DNA of 64,000 bases from Cyclobacteriaceae bacterium (lineage in GTDB: Bacteria; Bacteroidota; Bacteroidia; Cytophagales; Cyclobacteriaceae). Made by a program: the position numbers and the translations under genes. The stretch spans positions 36,818-100,817 of the forward strand of contig JAAUQL010000004.1 of the NCBI GenBank assembly GCA_012033595.1, given 5' to 3'. Of this stretch, positions 1 to 9,339 are shown one piece after another. Every line of letters starts with the position of its first letter. The stretch's first letter is position 1. Below the pieces are notes generated by a model, which worked only from the letters and a program-made list of their open reading frames with translations, ran no database searches and was not told the origin of the DNA.

Positions 1-1
1 T

Positions 2-253
2 TACCTCATCGGATCACCGCTATTTGAGCATACGACGATACACCTCCCCAATGGAAATTCGTTTGACATTGAAGCTAAAAAGCTGAGCGATCGCAATATC
101 TATGTTCAGTCGGCTACGCTCAATGGTGTATCTCTGGACAAAGCCTGGTTTCAACACGAAAATATCGCCAATGGGGGCAAACTGATTCTGTTCATGGGCA
201 GCAAGCCGACAGATTGGGGCAGCACGAGTCCTCCTCCATCATTGACAAAATAG
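2..253 (+). CDS. GH92 family alpha-mannosidase, C-terminal fragment
   Basis: The frame is open from the window edge to TAG at 251-253 and gives 83 residues. It starts YLIGSPLFEHTTIHLPNG and contains IYVQSATLNG, NGGKLILFMG and a final PPSLTK. This is the typical end of GH92 exo-alpha-mannosidases, whose last beta-sandwich strands carry these motifs. GH92 enzymes are calcium-dependent and usually release mannose from N-glycans or mannans in the periplasm or at the cell surface. The catalytic part lies upstream of the window, so activity cannot be judged. The call rests on family recall of the C-terminal motifs. Confidence 0.8.
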   Translation, partial: YLIGSPLFEHTTIHLPNGNSFDIEAKKLSDRNIYVQSATLNGVSLDKAWFQHENIANGGKLILFMGSKPTDWGSTSPPPSLTK

Positions 254-426
254 TTTAATTGTGCTACTCCATGTACAACCAGCACGAAGCGTTACGTGCT
301 TTTTGGCATGCTCCGGGCATTTCCTGACCTGTGGCATCAATAGCCTAAATCGCAAAATTTGCAATTAAACGCTTGAATGTATATTGACATCCATAGACCG
401 TATGGAATTAATCCCGACTCAACGTG

Positions 427-434
427 TATCTTTG
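427..434 (+). promoter_or_regulatory. Possible -7 element (TATCTTTG) before the SGNH hydrolase
   Basis: TATCTTTG matches the Bacteroidota -7 consensus TAnnTTTG. No TTTG lies at the usual distance upstream, so only half of the promoter is supported. If it is used, transcription starts after 434, which favours a downstream ATG for the hydrolase. Confidence 0.3.
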
Positions 435-473
435 ATTTTAAGTTTTTACGTCAGGTTTAAAATGCAGGTTAAA

Positions 474-1151
474 ATGAAAATGAAATTGATGTTAGCGGCA
501 ACCATATTGTTGATGGTGCCCATGCTTGTTGTTGCTCAACCATCATCCGATCGGTTCGAAATTGAAATATCGGCTTTCGAACAGCTCGATGATAGTATCT
601 CTTATACCGATAATGCCATCCTCTTTGTAGGTAGTTCAAGCATTAGAATGTGGCGAACATTGGCCGAAGATATGGCACCCATGCCGGTAATTAACCGGGG
701 TTTTGGCGGATCGACAATTCCCGAAGTCACCAAATATGCCGACAGGATCATCTCGGTTCATCAACCTGAAATGCTGGTGTTATATGCCGGTGAAAACGAT
801 TTGGCCAACGATACTGCTACAGCGGAGGATGCTTTAGGTCATTTCAAAGATTTTTATTCTTATATGAATAAAAACCTGCCTGAGACCAGCGTTTTTTTTC
901 TTTCCATTAAGCCCTCTGTAGCGAGGAAAAAATTTTGGCCCAAGATGCACAAAGCCAATACAAAAATAAGGAGATTCATCGACAAGAAACCCAACTTTTA
1001 CTTTGTGGACGTGGCCTCGCCTATGCTCGATGACGAGGGTAACGCCTTAAAGGACATCTTTATCGAAGACCAGTTGCACATGAATGCCAAAGGCTACAGC
1101 CTATGGACAGCAACACTGAAACCGGTATTGAGGAAACACTATGAAGATTGA
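474..1151 (+). CDS. Secreted SGNH/GDSL-family esterase or lipase
   Basis: The protein is about 225 aa. The start is placed at ATG 474 because it is followed directly by a signal peptide (basic MKMK, a hydrophobic stretch, then VVAQ). Upstream in-frame starts at 384 and 462 only add a non-signal extension. All SGNH blocks are visible: GSSSI (nucleophile Ser), NRGFGGST (block II Gly), GEND (block III Asn) and DQLHMN (block V Asp-x-x-His). Such enzymes deacylate acyl or acetyl groups on lipids or carbohydrates. The last 13 bases overlap the convergent symporter gene. The substrate is unknown, and a carbohydrate acetylesterase is plausible next to GH92. Confidence 0.8.
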   Translation: MKMKLMLAATILLMVPMLVVAQPSSDRFEIEISAFEQLDDSISYTDNAILFVGSSSIRMWRTLAEDMAPMPVINRGFGGSTIPEVTKYADRIISVHQPEMLVLYAGENDLANDTATAEDALGHFKDFYSYMNKNLPETSVFFLSIKPSVARKKFWPKMHKANTKIRRFIDKKPNFYFVDVASPMLDDEGNALKDIFIEDQLHMNAKGYSLWTATLKPVLRKHYED

Positions 1152-2593
1152 ATCGGGGATCGGGAAATAGCCCACAAACCCAGGAAGGTGAGCAATCCAT
1201 TGAGGATTAGTATTTCAAATCCAAACCTATATCCGCCCAGCCAGGCTTCCGAATTGAGATTGATCAGGTAGGAAATAACCGGGGAAATGAAACACACCCA
1301 TGGAGCCCACTGGTCTTTTATCGCCTTTTTCGTCAGCATGCCAAAGGAAAATAAGCCAAGCAATGGCCCATAGGTATAGCCTGCCGCTTTGAACAGTGAG
1401 GTGATGACGCTGTCGTCATTGATCATACTGAACAACATAATGACACCAAAAATCAGTATGGAAAAACCAATGTGTACTTTGACGCGCGTATCGTGCTTTT
1501 GTTTTTCTTCCATCCGGTCATCAAAGTTGAGGAAATCGACACAAAAGGAAGTCGTGAGTGCCGTTAGTGCCGAGTCGGCACTGCTATAAGCGGCTGCCAC
1601 TATGCCGAGGATAAACAAAACGCCCACCGTCACAGAGAAGTGATTCAGTGCCAGCAAGGGAAAGAGATCGTCTGTCCTGCCGGGAATGCCGACTCCATGG
1701 TTTTCGGAATACAGATAAAGCAAGGCGCCGAGCGTAAGAAACAGCACATTGGCCAGTACCAAAATGATGCTGAACCAAAACATATTTTTTTGTGCGTCAC
1801 GGATATTGCGACATGTGAGGTTTTTTTGCATCATGTCCTGATCCAATCCGGTCATCACTATGGTGATAAAAGCTCCGGCCAAAAACTGCTTGAAAAAATT
1901 TCGTTCTGCCTTCCAATCCCATTCAAATACATTAGCATATTTGCTTTCGGCAATTACGCCGGGAATATCGATAATGCCCATCTCCATCGACTGCAATATA
2001 ATGATGATGCTGACCACCACCGCCACCAGCATAAACAGCGTTTGCAAAGTGTCTGTCCACACTATGGTCTTGATACCACCTTTGTAGGTATAAACCCAGA
2101 TGAGGAGAATAGTAATGAGCACCGTCACCCAAAAAGGCACACCCCAAGCCCGGAATATAGCGATTTGCAGTACACCGGCTACCAGAAATAGCCTAAAAGC
2201 CGAGCCGACGGTACGGGAAAGTAAAAAGAAAAAAGCTCCGGTTTTATAAGACCAAAAACCAAAGCGCCCCAGCAGGTAGCCATAAATGGTGACGAGGTTG
2301 AGCCGGTAGTACAGGGGCATCAGAATGGTGGCGATTACCACGTATCCTGCCAGATAGCCAAACACCATTTGCAGATACTCAAAATTGCTATTGCCCACCT
2401 CGCCCGGTACTGAGATAAAGGTGATCCCCGAAAGAGACGCTCCGATCATACCAAAAGCGACTACAAACCAGGGTGACTGTCTGTTGGCCGTAAAAAACAC
2501 CTGCGTATTGGCATGTCGTGAGGTAAGGCGGCCAATGACAATAAGCAAAATAAAATAGAGGGCAATGATGGTAAAAACTAATTCTGGCGTCAT
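1139..2593 (-). CDS. Sodium:solute symporter (SSS family)
   Basis: The protein is about 484 aa and nearly all hydrophobic, with some 13 predicted membrane segments, the normal size and topology for SSS (SGLT/PutP-like) Na+ symporters. Recognisable features are the early region ANRQSPWFVVAFGMIGASLSG, the YGYLLGRFG loop, TYKGGIKTIVWTDTLQ and the YSSADSALTALTTSF segment that contributes the sodium site. ATG at 2593 is preferred over the TTG seven codons upstream. The gene converges with the SGNH hydrolase, overlaps it by 13 bases and is divergent from clpS. The substrate cannot be read from sequence, but homologues carry sugars, sialic acid or amino acids. Confidence 0.85.
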   Translation of the reverse strand: MTPELVFTIIALYFILLIVIGRLTSRHANTQVFFTANRQSPWFVVAFGMIGASLSGITFISVPGEVGNSNFEYLQMVFGYLAGYVVIATILMPLYYRLNLVTIYGYLLGRFGFWSYKTGAFFFLLSRTVGSAFRLFLVAGVLQIAIFRAWGVPFWVTVLITILLIWVYTYKGGIKTIVWTDTLQTLFMLVAVVVSIIIILQSMEMGIIDIPGVIAESKYANVFEWDWKAERNFFKQFLAGAFITIVMTGLDQDMMQKNLTCRNIRDAQKNMFWFSIILVLANVLFLTLGALLYLYSENHGVGIPGRTDDLFPLLALNHFSVTVGVLFILGIVAAAYSSADSALTALTTSFCVDFLNFDDRMEEKQKHDTRVKVHIGFSILIFGVIMLFSMINDDSVITSLFKAAGYTYGPLLGLFSFGMLTKKAIKDQWAPWVCFISPVISYLINLNSEAWLGGYRFGFEILILNGLLTFLGLWAISRSPIQSS

Positions 2594-2631
2594 TAGATCT
2601 TTGTCTGACTTCAAAAATGATTATTTTTTTT

Positions 2632-2639
2632 TAATTTTG
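2632..2639 (+). promoter_or_regulatory. Possible -7 element (TAATTTTG) of clpS
   Basis: TAATTTTG fits TAnnTTTG and lies 10 bases before the clpS start, so the leader would be very short. The only TTTG upstream (2600-2603) is 28 bases away, longer than usual, so the match is partial. Confidence 0.3.
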
Positions 2640-2649
2640 TGACAAATTG

Positions 2650-2937
2650 ATGGATATGAAAATGAGCTATCAAGAAAAAGAAGATTTTGCCTTACTGGAG
2701 GCAGTTATCACCGAAGACGAAAAAGATCTGGTGGTTTACAACGATGATTTCAATACGTTCGACCATGTAATCCACACCCTCATCAAAGTGTGCAGACATA
2801 CAGCAGAACAAGCAGAACAGTGTGCATACATTGTACATTATAAAGGCAAATGCGCTGTAAAAAAGGGAACTTTTGAAGAATTGAAGCCTATGAAAGAGTC
2901 GATTTGCGAAGCTGGCATAGATGCCAAAATCCACTAG
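2650..2937 (+). CDS. clpS: ATP-dependent Clp protease adaptor ClpS
   Basis: The protein is 95 aa, the usual size. ClpS binds the N-domain of ClpA/ClpC and delivers N-degron substrates. The core motifs are present: VVYNDDFNTFDHVI (the NDD segment that binds the N-terminal residue), a helix ending VCRHTAEQAEQCAYIVHYKG, and KKGTFEELKPM. The start is ATG 2650, and further in-frame ATGs follow at 2656 and 2662. The gene is transcribed divergently from the symporter and stands alone. The cognate Clp ATPase is not in the window. Confidence 0.92.
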   Translation: MDMKMSYQEKEDFALLEAVITEDEKDLVVYNDDFNTFDHVIHTLIKVCRHTAEQAEQCAYIVHYKGKCAVKKGTFEELKPMKESICEAGIDAKIH

Positions 2938-3020
2938 TTTTCTGGCCGGTCAGAAGAAGGTATAGTTGACGAAGCGCATGCTACGCCGCAGCGCCCCAAT
3001 GCAACATCAGGAGAGTGAAG

Positions 3021-3068
3021 ATGCATATTGCGCTTGTCGAAGATGAAAATGCATTAAAATCCACTTAA
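3021..3068 (+). pseudogene. Possible response-regulator remnant (first 15 codons only)
   Basis: A 15-codon frame reads MHIALVEDENALKST and then stops. The hydrophobic strand followed by VEDE is exactly how OmpR-type receiver domains begin (beta-1 plus the acidic pair). It overlaps the stop of an open frame just upstream (about 2940-3019), as coupled kinase/regulator genes often do. The rest of the receiver is absent. The remaining intergenic sequence to 3397 shows no other gene. It could be a deletion scar of a two-component system or a chance match. Confidence 0.3.
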
Positions 3069-3320
3069 ATTATCTCTCTGTGTCGTGTACCTAAAACGCA
3101 TGGCTAACAGGCGAATCTGACATAAACCGATGTTGATGGCGAATCAATCATTACTTTTTTCGGGTGTCAATCTTTGCCAATGGTTCTAGACACGATAGCC
3201 TGCGCATGGTAAAATTGAGTTGTTGTGAAGATCATCCGCAATACCAGCATGTGCAATCATTGCGATAAAAAACATCCATCGCTGTTGTAACCCTGATGCA
3301 CGATATTTTTTTAGAATAAA

Positions 3321-3362
3321 TTTGTTTTTGACAAATCAGATCGCCTTTTCTTATTAATTTTG
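3321..3362 (+). promoter_or_regulatory. Candidate promoter of the aminotransferase operon
   Basis: TAATTTTG at 3355-3362 matches the -7 consensus TAnnTTTG, and TTTG occurs at 3321-3324 and 3327-3330. The spacing of 24 from the nearer copy is slightly longer than the usual 18-22. The start codon is 36 bases downstream of the -7 element. Confidence 0.4.
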
Positions 3363-3397
3363 CGCCCGAATCAATAATTCCTAAACAAAAAATAAAC

Positions 3398-4594
3398 ATG
3401 AGTAACCTATCCAACAGACTCAATGCACTGGCAGAATCAGCAACTATTGCCATGGCACAAAAAGCCAGGGAGTTCAAATCCCGGGGCATCAACGTCATTA
3501 GTTTAAGCCTGGGCGAGCCCGATTTCAAAACTCCAAAGCACATTCAGGAGGCAGCCAAAAAAGCCATTGACGAAGGTTTATTTTTTTCGTATCCTCCGGT
3601 ACCGGGCTATCCGGAACTGAGAAAGGGAATTGCCGAAAAACTTCAAAAAGAGAACGGCCTCACCTGCACCGAAAACAACATAGTGGTATCGGCAGGAGCA
3701 AAGCACTCCATCTCCAATGTATTTCTCACCATTTTAAATCCTGGTGACGAAGTCATCATTTATGCGCCATATTGGGTAAGCTATGTGGACATGGTAAAAC
3801 TGGCCGAAGGTGTGCCGGTGATCATTGAAGGTACCATAGAGCAAAATTTTAAGGCTTCTGCCGCGCAATTGGAAAAAGCAATTACCCCCAAGACCAAAGC
3901 CATCATTTATTCTTCTCCCTGCAATCCCAGCGGCGCCGTATTTAGCAAAGATGAACTGAAAGAAATCGCCGACGTGGTGCTGAAGCACAAAGACATACTG
4001 GTAATCGCCGATGAGATATACGAATACATCAATTTCAGCGGCGAGCATGCGAGCATCGGAGCATTCCCGGGCATGGCAGAGCGTACCATCACGGTCAACG
4101 GTTTTTCTAAAGGCCATGCGATGACGGGCTGGAGGGTAGGCTACATCTGCGGACCCGAGTGGCTGGCCAAAGGCGTGAATAAGCTGCAAGGTCAGACCAC
4201 ATCAGGTATTTCATCTATCGCACAGCGTGCTGCCCTGGCTGCTGTAGATGGCGATATGCAACCAACCAAAGATATGGCCGCTGCCTACAAGCGACGTAGG
4301 CAACTGGTGCTGGATGCATTGGAGCAAATCCCCAATGTAGTGTCCAACAAGCCCGAGGGAGCATTTTACGTATTTCCCGACATCAGCTATTTCTTTGGCA
4401 AAGGCGACGGCGAAATGACCATCAACAACTCAGACGATATGGCTTTGTACCTGCTGAGCAAAGGTCATGTATCGGTAGTCGGTGGCGAAGCTTTTGGTTC
4501 ACCTAATTGTATCAGAATATCATATGCCGCTTCAGACGAGGATTTGAAACAAGCACTGGTTCAGATCAAAGAAGCATTGGCGCAATTAAAATAA
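3398..4594 (+). CDS. PLP-dependent aminotransferase, aspartate aminotransferase type (class I)
   Basis: The protein is 398 aa, full length for the subgroup Ib aspartate aminotransferases, which interconvert aspartate/2-oxoglutarate and oxaloacetate/glutamate. It shows SLGEPDFKTP near the N-terminus, YPPVPGYPELR, SSPCNPSGAVF, IADEIYEYI (PLP-ring Asp) and NGFSKGHAMTGWRVGY with the Schiff-base lysine at about residue 238. The Arg of the C-terminal CIRISYA binds the substrate carboxylate. It starts a same-strand run with the heptose kinase only 6 bases downstream. A role in another amino-acid transamination cannot be excluded. Confidence 0.88.
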   Translation: MSNLSNRLNALAESATIAMAQKAREFKSRGINVISLSLGEPDFKTPKHIQEAAKKAIDEGLFFSYPPVPGYPELRKGIAEKLQKENGLTCTENNIVVSAGAKHSISNVFLTILNPGDEVIIYAPYWVSYVDMVKLAEGVPVIIEGTIEQNFKASAAQLEKAITPKTKAIIYSSPCNPSGAVFSKDELKEIADVVLKHKDILVIADEIYEYINFSGEHASIGAFPGMAERTITVNGFSKGHAMTGWRVGYICGPEWLAKGVNKLQGQTTSGISSIAQRAALAAVDGDMQPTKDMAAAYKRRRQLVLDALEQIPNVVSNKPEGAFYVFPDISYFFGKGDGEMTINNSDDMALYLLSKGHVSVVGGEAFGSPNCIRISYAASDEDLKQALVQIKEALAQLK

Positions 4595-4600
4595 GCAGAT

Positions 4601-5584
4601 TTGAATTCACTAGATGATATCTTCGACAAATTCTCAGGGCTCAAAGCCCTGATTGTCGGGGATGTAATGATAGACTCCTACCTTTGGGGCAAAGTTGAGC
4701 GTATTTCGCCCGAAGCTCCTGTGCCGATCATCTCTATTACCAACAAAGAAATAAGGCTGGGAGGAGCCGCCAATGTAGCCAAAAACATAGCTGCACTGGG
4801 CGCAAAGCCACTTTTGTGCTCCGTTATTGGCGATGATCAGGACGGAAGAGCCCTGCTGGATATAATGGACTCCCGGGCAATGGATACCCGGGGCATCTGG
4901 CAAAGCAAAGATCGCATCACTACCGTAAAAGAGCGCATGCTCTCCAGCTCACAGCAGTTGCTTCGCATCGATAAAGAAACCACCAAGCCGCTCGATAAAA
5001 AAGACAAGGCTGCCCTGCTCAAACGGGCCGAGGTGTTGATCAAGGAGGCCGATGTGGTAATTTTCGAAGATTACGACAAAGGGGTGCTGGATAAAAAGAC
5101 GATTAAGTCCATAGTAGAATTGGCCAAAAAACACGGCATTCCCACGGCAGTCGATCCTAAAAAAGCCAATTTTTTGAGCTACGAAAATGTAACCCTCTTC
5201 AAGCCTAACCTGAAAGAAATAAAAGAAGGACTGAAAATAGACTTCAACAACGAAGATGAAACGGCCATTTTGGAAGCATCTAAAAGTTTGCGCAGCAAAA
5301 TGGCAATCGATAAGGTGTTCATTACCCGCTCCGAATTCGGAGTTTTTATATCCTCAGACAGTCAGCACCATTTTATTCCGGCACACAAACGCTCCATTTC
5401 AGATGTGTCGGGGGCAGGCGATACCGTAGTGAGCACAGCCGCACTATGCCTCGCTTTGCACCTGCCTGATAAACTGATCGCCGAACTGTCAAATCTGGCA
5501 GGCGGACTGGTGTGCGAGCATTTGGGTGTAGTGAGTATAGATAAAAAACAACTGCTGGCCGAAGCCAAAAAACATATCGCATAA
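4601..5584 (+). CDS. rfaE1: D-glycero-beta-D-manno-heptose-7-phosphate kinase (PfkB family)
   Basis: The protein is 327 aa. The family phosphorylates D-glycero-D-manno-heptose 7-phosphate at C1 in ADP-heptose synthesis for lipopolysaccharide core. The N-terminus has VGDVMIDSYLWGKVERISPE and APVPI, the hallmark of the HldE/RfaE kinase domain. LGGAANVAKNIAALG follows, and the PfkB signature with the catalytic base is DVSGAGDTV near residue 270. There is no C-terminal nucleotidyltransferase domain, so this is the single-domain RfaE1/HldA form. The start is TTG at 4601, because the next ATG falls inside the core fold. It probably shares a transcript with the aminotransferase. Confidence 0.88.
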   Translation: MNSLDDIFDKFSGLKALIVGDVMIDSYLWGKVERISPEAPVPIISITNKEIRLGGAANVAKNIAALGAKPLLCSVIGDDQDGRALLDIMDSRAMDTRGIWQSKDRITTVKERMLSSSQQLLRIDKETTKPLDKKDKAALLKRAEVLIKEADVVIFEDYDKGVLDKKTIKSIVELAKKHGIPTAVDPKKANFLSYENVTLFKPNLKEIKEGLKIDFNNEDETAILEASKSLRSKMAIDKVFITRSEFGVFISSDSQHHFIPAHKRSISDVSGAGDTVVSTAALCLALHLPDKLIAELSNLAGGLVCEHLGVVSIDKKQLLAEAKKHIA

Positions 5585-5588
5585 AACA

Positions 5589-6799
5589 ATGAAGAAGCCC
5601 GGTAGGTTTATAGGCTTCTTCCTGGGCTATTTTGCTCTCATACTGCTTCAATTCCTCGTCAATCTTTTTTTCTTAGCGGAAGTTGGGACGTTTTGTTTCA
5701 CCGGGCAATAGCATCGGTTGCATTTACCTTTCAGCCGGGAGCGGCAAATCCTGTTCATTCCATAACAGTTTTTTATGGCATTACTTCCACCATCAAGTTA
5801 TTAGCCTGCATCCACCTATTAGCACATTTGTATTGGTATAGTGCCCGGATTTTTCTCTCCAAAGGGGCTGAAATGCCCGGCTTAGCCACTGCCTACCACA
5901 AAACATTAATTATAGCCAGCGTTGCCGTATCTGGCCTTTTTTTGTTTTTCACCTACGCCACAGGTAGCATGCCATCTGATTTTAGCACTTCTTTATTGTC
6001 GGCCTTTGGGTTGGCCGTGGCGTCCTTTTCCAATGCAGGACTATCAGATGTTTCCATGCTTGTTTCACCTGCCATGGTATCGACGAACTTTATACTTCAG
6101 TTGGGCATTGTAGCAGGTGCTGCGCTGGGAAATTTGGGCATTTTAGTACTGTGGGAATTGTTCTCCCCTGCCAATTTGCGCAAGCGCATGGCCGATCCCT
6201 CCATAGATTGGACTTACCTGACCAAGGTAGCTGTGTTTTGCACCCTCATCCTTTTTTTACTGGCTCCGGTTCTGTTTTATATAATCGAATCCAACAGCTT
6301 GTTGAAGGATAAGAATATCGTAGAATCAGCTCTTGCCAGTCTGTATGAAATATCCGCCGCCCGGGGTTTTGGTCACTTTCTATCCGATATATCGCCCGGA
6401 CATACGGGTACATCGGTACTCATTGCCATCTCTGTGTTTGGAGCAGGATCTTTTGGCACAGGAGGAGGAGCCTCGTTGCTGCTTATAGTCTTGTTTTTTT
6501 CTTTTATAATAAAAAGCAAAAATAAGGAAGTGTACACTGCTTATCGGCTAATGGGCTGGTTTATAGGCTACAGTGCCATCATTTTCATCCTGTTGTTGAT
6601 ATTGTCGTGGCTTCATCAGGATGGTAGCAGCAGGGTAATGCCGCTGCTCGAACAATGGTTAAGGTTTGCAAATATCAGATCGGTTGCATTCCAAGGCTCA
6701 GGTTGGTATGAAAATTTACTGGCAGCACTTACCATTTTGGCCGGTCGGATAGGTTTTGTTGTGGCGGGAAGCTTAACTTTAAGAAGTCTAAACAAATAA
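5589..6799 (+). CDS. TrkH/KtrB-like potassium transporter, frame broken at 5665-5671
   Basis: The frame from ATG 5589 runs out at a TAG near 5706, while a second frame continues to 6799. One extra T in the T7 run at 5665-5671 joins them into about 403 aa. The joined protein has the four selectivity-filter loops of the Trk/Ktr family, each with its glycine: VAFTFQPGAAN, VASFSNAGLSD, ISAARGFGHF and GAGSFGTGGGASL. It ends with the family's AGRIGF element. Such proteins form the K+ pathway and work with a cytoplasmic TrkA/KtrA partner, which is not in this window. It is shorter than E. coli TrkH. It lies 4 bases after rfaE1 and 5 before the Lgt gene. Confidence 0.7.
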
Positions 6800-6804
6800 G
6801 TTAC

Positions 6805-7629
6805 ATGCACCCGGTTTTTTTTGAATTCGACACACCCGGTTTTTTGCAAGGATTTTTGCCGGAAACCATTTCCATCTACTTTTATGGCTTTTTTATTGCC
6901 TGCGGGGCTATTTTGGGAACGCTTTATGCCGCTTATGAGTCCAAGAAACAGTTTGCTGTCAAGATGGAGACCATTCAAACGCTGGTAATACTCATTGTTT
7001 TGGCGGCGATAGTGGGAGGGAAGGTCTTTATGGTTTTTGAAGATCCGGCAAAGTACCTTCATGATCCGGCAATACTTTTGCGCAATTTCAGTAATGGCTT
7101 TGTCTTTTATGGTTCTTTGCTATTTGCTATTCCGCTTATGCTTTGGTTTTTCAAAGCCCATAAATTGCCCACGCTTGCCATGCTGGATATTATGGCGGTT
7201 TCGGCATGTATCGTTCATGGTTTTGGCCGAATCGGATGTTTTATGGCCGGATGTTGTTATGGCACCCCTCATCAAGGTGCTTTGAGTGTATGCTTTACCG
7301 ATCCGCGCAGTGCTGCCGAACCACTTCATACGCCACTTCACCCCACCCAATTGTATAGCGCTGTGGCTATTTTTACTATTTTGGCCATCATTCTTTTTGC
7401 GAAAAGCAGGAAACGCTTCGATGGTCAGCTTTTTATGCTGTATCTTATGCTATATGCGGTCGCAAGAACCATTCTTGAGCTTTTCAGGGGTGATTTAGAA
7501 CGCGGATACCTTATTGACGGTGTGCTATCCAACTCACAGTTTATTTCTCTGCTGGTGTTTTTAGCAGCTTTATCTGCCTATATTTTGATTGCCACCAGAC
7601 AAAGCAAACAATCAGCACGCAGGAAGTAA
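6805..7629 (+). CDS. lgt: Prolipoprotein diacylglyceryl transferase family protein (Lgt)
   Basis: The protein is 274 aa with about seven membrane segments, the family's usual size. Lgt moves diacylglycerol from phosphatidylglycerol to the lipobox cysteine of prolipoproteins. Visible motifs are FYGFFIACGA near the start, HGFGRIGCFMAGCCYG (the Lgt signature region with its conserved Arg), HPTQLYSA, and ARTILELFRGD with a second conserved Arg. The signature differs from the proteobacterial GRIGNFINGE form. The position of the E. coli essential His in the HGG motif is occupied by Tyr (FVFYGSLL). It could be the housekeeping enzyme or a paralogue. It is the last gene of the run that starts at 3398. 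Confidence 0.75.
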   Translation: MHPVFFEFDTPGFLQGFLPETISIYFYGFFIACGAILGTLYAAYESKKQFAVKMETIQTLVILIVLAAIVGGKVFMVFEDPAKYLHDPAILLRNFSNGFVFYGSLLFAIPLMLWFFKAHKLPTLAMLDIMAVSACIVHGFGRIGCFMAGCCYGTPHQGALSVCFTDPRSAAEPLHTPLHPTQLYSAVAIFTILAIILFAKSRKRFDGQLFMLYLMLYAVARTILELFRGDLERGYLIDGVLSNSQFISLLVFLAALSAYILIATRQSKQSARRK

Positions 7630-7846
7630 GCCTGGATAAGCAGAAATAGACAAAATTTCAGGCGCAGCATAGGCGTTTTTGCATTGATTTTTCACTTTGC
7701 GTGAAAGTGCAAGCCCGCCAAGGCCGACGAAGCCGCGCTGTCAGGCATTTACGACCATGCAATGCTCGCATAGCCTGAGCGTGGATGCGATGCAGGCAGG
7801 GAGTCCGGCTGAACAAGTGAGCGATTCATCAGCACCTTTACGAGCT

Positions 7847-8974
7847 TTATACCAGCTCGTCGATCAAAAATTTGTCTGCCGGAGCATAAGGGAGGTGAAA
7901 TGCTTCCGCCACGGCTTCATATACTACTTCGCCATGAATCACATTTAGTCCCAGCTTCAATTCGCGGTTTTCCTGACACGCCCTTTTCCATCCCTTATTG
8001 GCCAATTGCAAGGCGTATGGCAGCGTGGCATTGGTCAGCGCTACGGTCGAAGTGTAGGGCACAGCGCCTGGCATATTGGCTACGCAATAGTGGATTACTT
8101 CGTCTATTATAAAGATAGGATCCTGGTGGGTGGTTGGTTTGCAGGTCTCAATACACCCTCCCTGATCGACTGCTACATCTACCAGCACCGTACCGGGACG
8201 CATTTCTTTGAGCATGTCCCTCGTGATGAGATGCGGGGCTTTGGCTCCGGGTATCAGCACCGCCCCGATGATCAGATCGTGTGTGGGGAGCAGTTCACGA
8301 ATATTGTATTCATTTGACATCAAGGTGCTCACGTTGGCGGGCATAATGTCCGAAAGGTATCGCAGTCGTGGCAGGCTCACATCCATTATGGTGACATCGG
8401 CTCCCAGTCCGGCGGCCATTTTGGCTGCCTGGGTGCCTACGATACCTCCGCCCAGTATCAATACTTTTGCCGGGTTGACGCCCGGTACGCCTCCCAGCAA
8501 TATTCCCCTTCCCAGCATGGGTTTTTCGAGGTATTTGGCTCCTTCTTGTACGGCCATCCTGCCGGCGACTTCCGACATCGGAATGAGCAATGGCAAGCTT
8601 CTGTCTGCTTTTTCTACCGTTTCATAGGCCAGACATATTGCTTTGCTCTTAATCATGGCCTCGGTCAGTGGTCTGTACGAAGCAAAATGAAAATAGGTGA
8701 AGACCAGTTGGTTTTCTTTGATCAGGTCATACTCCTGTGCAACAGGTTCCTTAACCTTAATGATCATATCGGCGATTTGGTACACATCTTCAATGCTGGG
8801 CAATATGGTGCCTCCGGCATGTTCGTAGTGCTCGTCAAAAAAACCACTGCTAAATCCGGCATTTCTTTGCACGTACACCATATGGCCATGCTTGCACAGT
8901 TCCTTTACGCCCGCAGGGGTGAGGGCTACGCGGTTTTCATTGTCCTTCACTTCTATAGGTACACCGATGTTCAT
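7847..8974 (-). CDS. ald: Alanine dehydrogenase
   Basis: The protein is 375 aa, full length. It catalyses NAD-dependent oxidative deamination of alanine to pyruvate and ammonia. The N-terminus has the ENRVALTPAGV motif (substrate-binding Arg) and IKVKEP with the catalytic-site Lys. YFHFA carries the catalytic His. VLILGGGIVGTQAAKMAAG is the Rossmann NAD-binding loop. The C-terminal part has NMPGAVPYTSTVALTNATLPY, typical of the family. The gene is monocistronic and divergent from the E1 gene. Supplying pyruvate fits the neighbouring 2-oxoacid dehydrogenase genes. Confidence 0.93.
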   Translation of the reverse strand: MNIGVPIEVKDNENRVALTPAGVKELCKHGHMVYVQRNAGFSSGFFDEHYEHAGGTILPSIEDVYQIADMIIKVKEPVAQEYDLIKENQLVFTYFHFASYRPLTEAMIKSKAICLAYETVEKADRSLPLLIPMSEVAGRMAVQEGAKYLEKPMLGRGILLGGVPGVNPAKVLILGGGIVGTQAAKMAAGLGADVTIMDVSLPRLRYLSDIMPANVSTLMSNEYNIRELLPTHDLIIGAVLIPGAKAPHLITRDMLKEMRPGTVLVDVAVDQGGCIETCKPTTHQDPIFIIDEVIHYCVANMPGAVPYTSTVALTNATLPYALQLANKGWKRACQENRELKLGLNVIHGEVVYEAVAEAFHLPYAPADKFLIDELV

Positions 8975-9339
8975 TTTTAATATATTTTAAGTGTTTGAAT
9001 TGGAGGAGCAAATATAAGTAGGGTGGAAGGATTAGCCGATTAGTTTACAGGCTTTTATCCCTTCGTTAAGCGCTATTTGCGGGCAAATACTACACTTTTT
9101 CGAACAGGCATATCCAAGCACTTTTTTGAGCGCTAATCCCATGATTTTACCAATGTCATAATTTCTTTTTTTAGGGGGAACATATTATTATAAAAGGGGG
9201 CAAGTCAAAAATTTTTTACAATTTCTTAAACCTGGAATAATCTGCCGTTATCAATAAGATGTATAAAATATTCTATGGGAAAATGGGCAACCGAATTATT
9301 CAGGACTGTTTTTTGGTCAATTCCGGGTTTTTAATGAAT

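Noticed and set aside
1640..2191. Antisense frame opposite the symporter
   Set aside because: His- and Gln-rich translation with no domain, and fully covered by a well-supported membrane protein gene.
7697..7948. Small protein-coding gene between the Lgt and ald genes
   Set aside because: It overlaps the end of ald, its composition is not protein-like and it has no motif.
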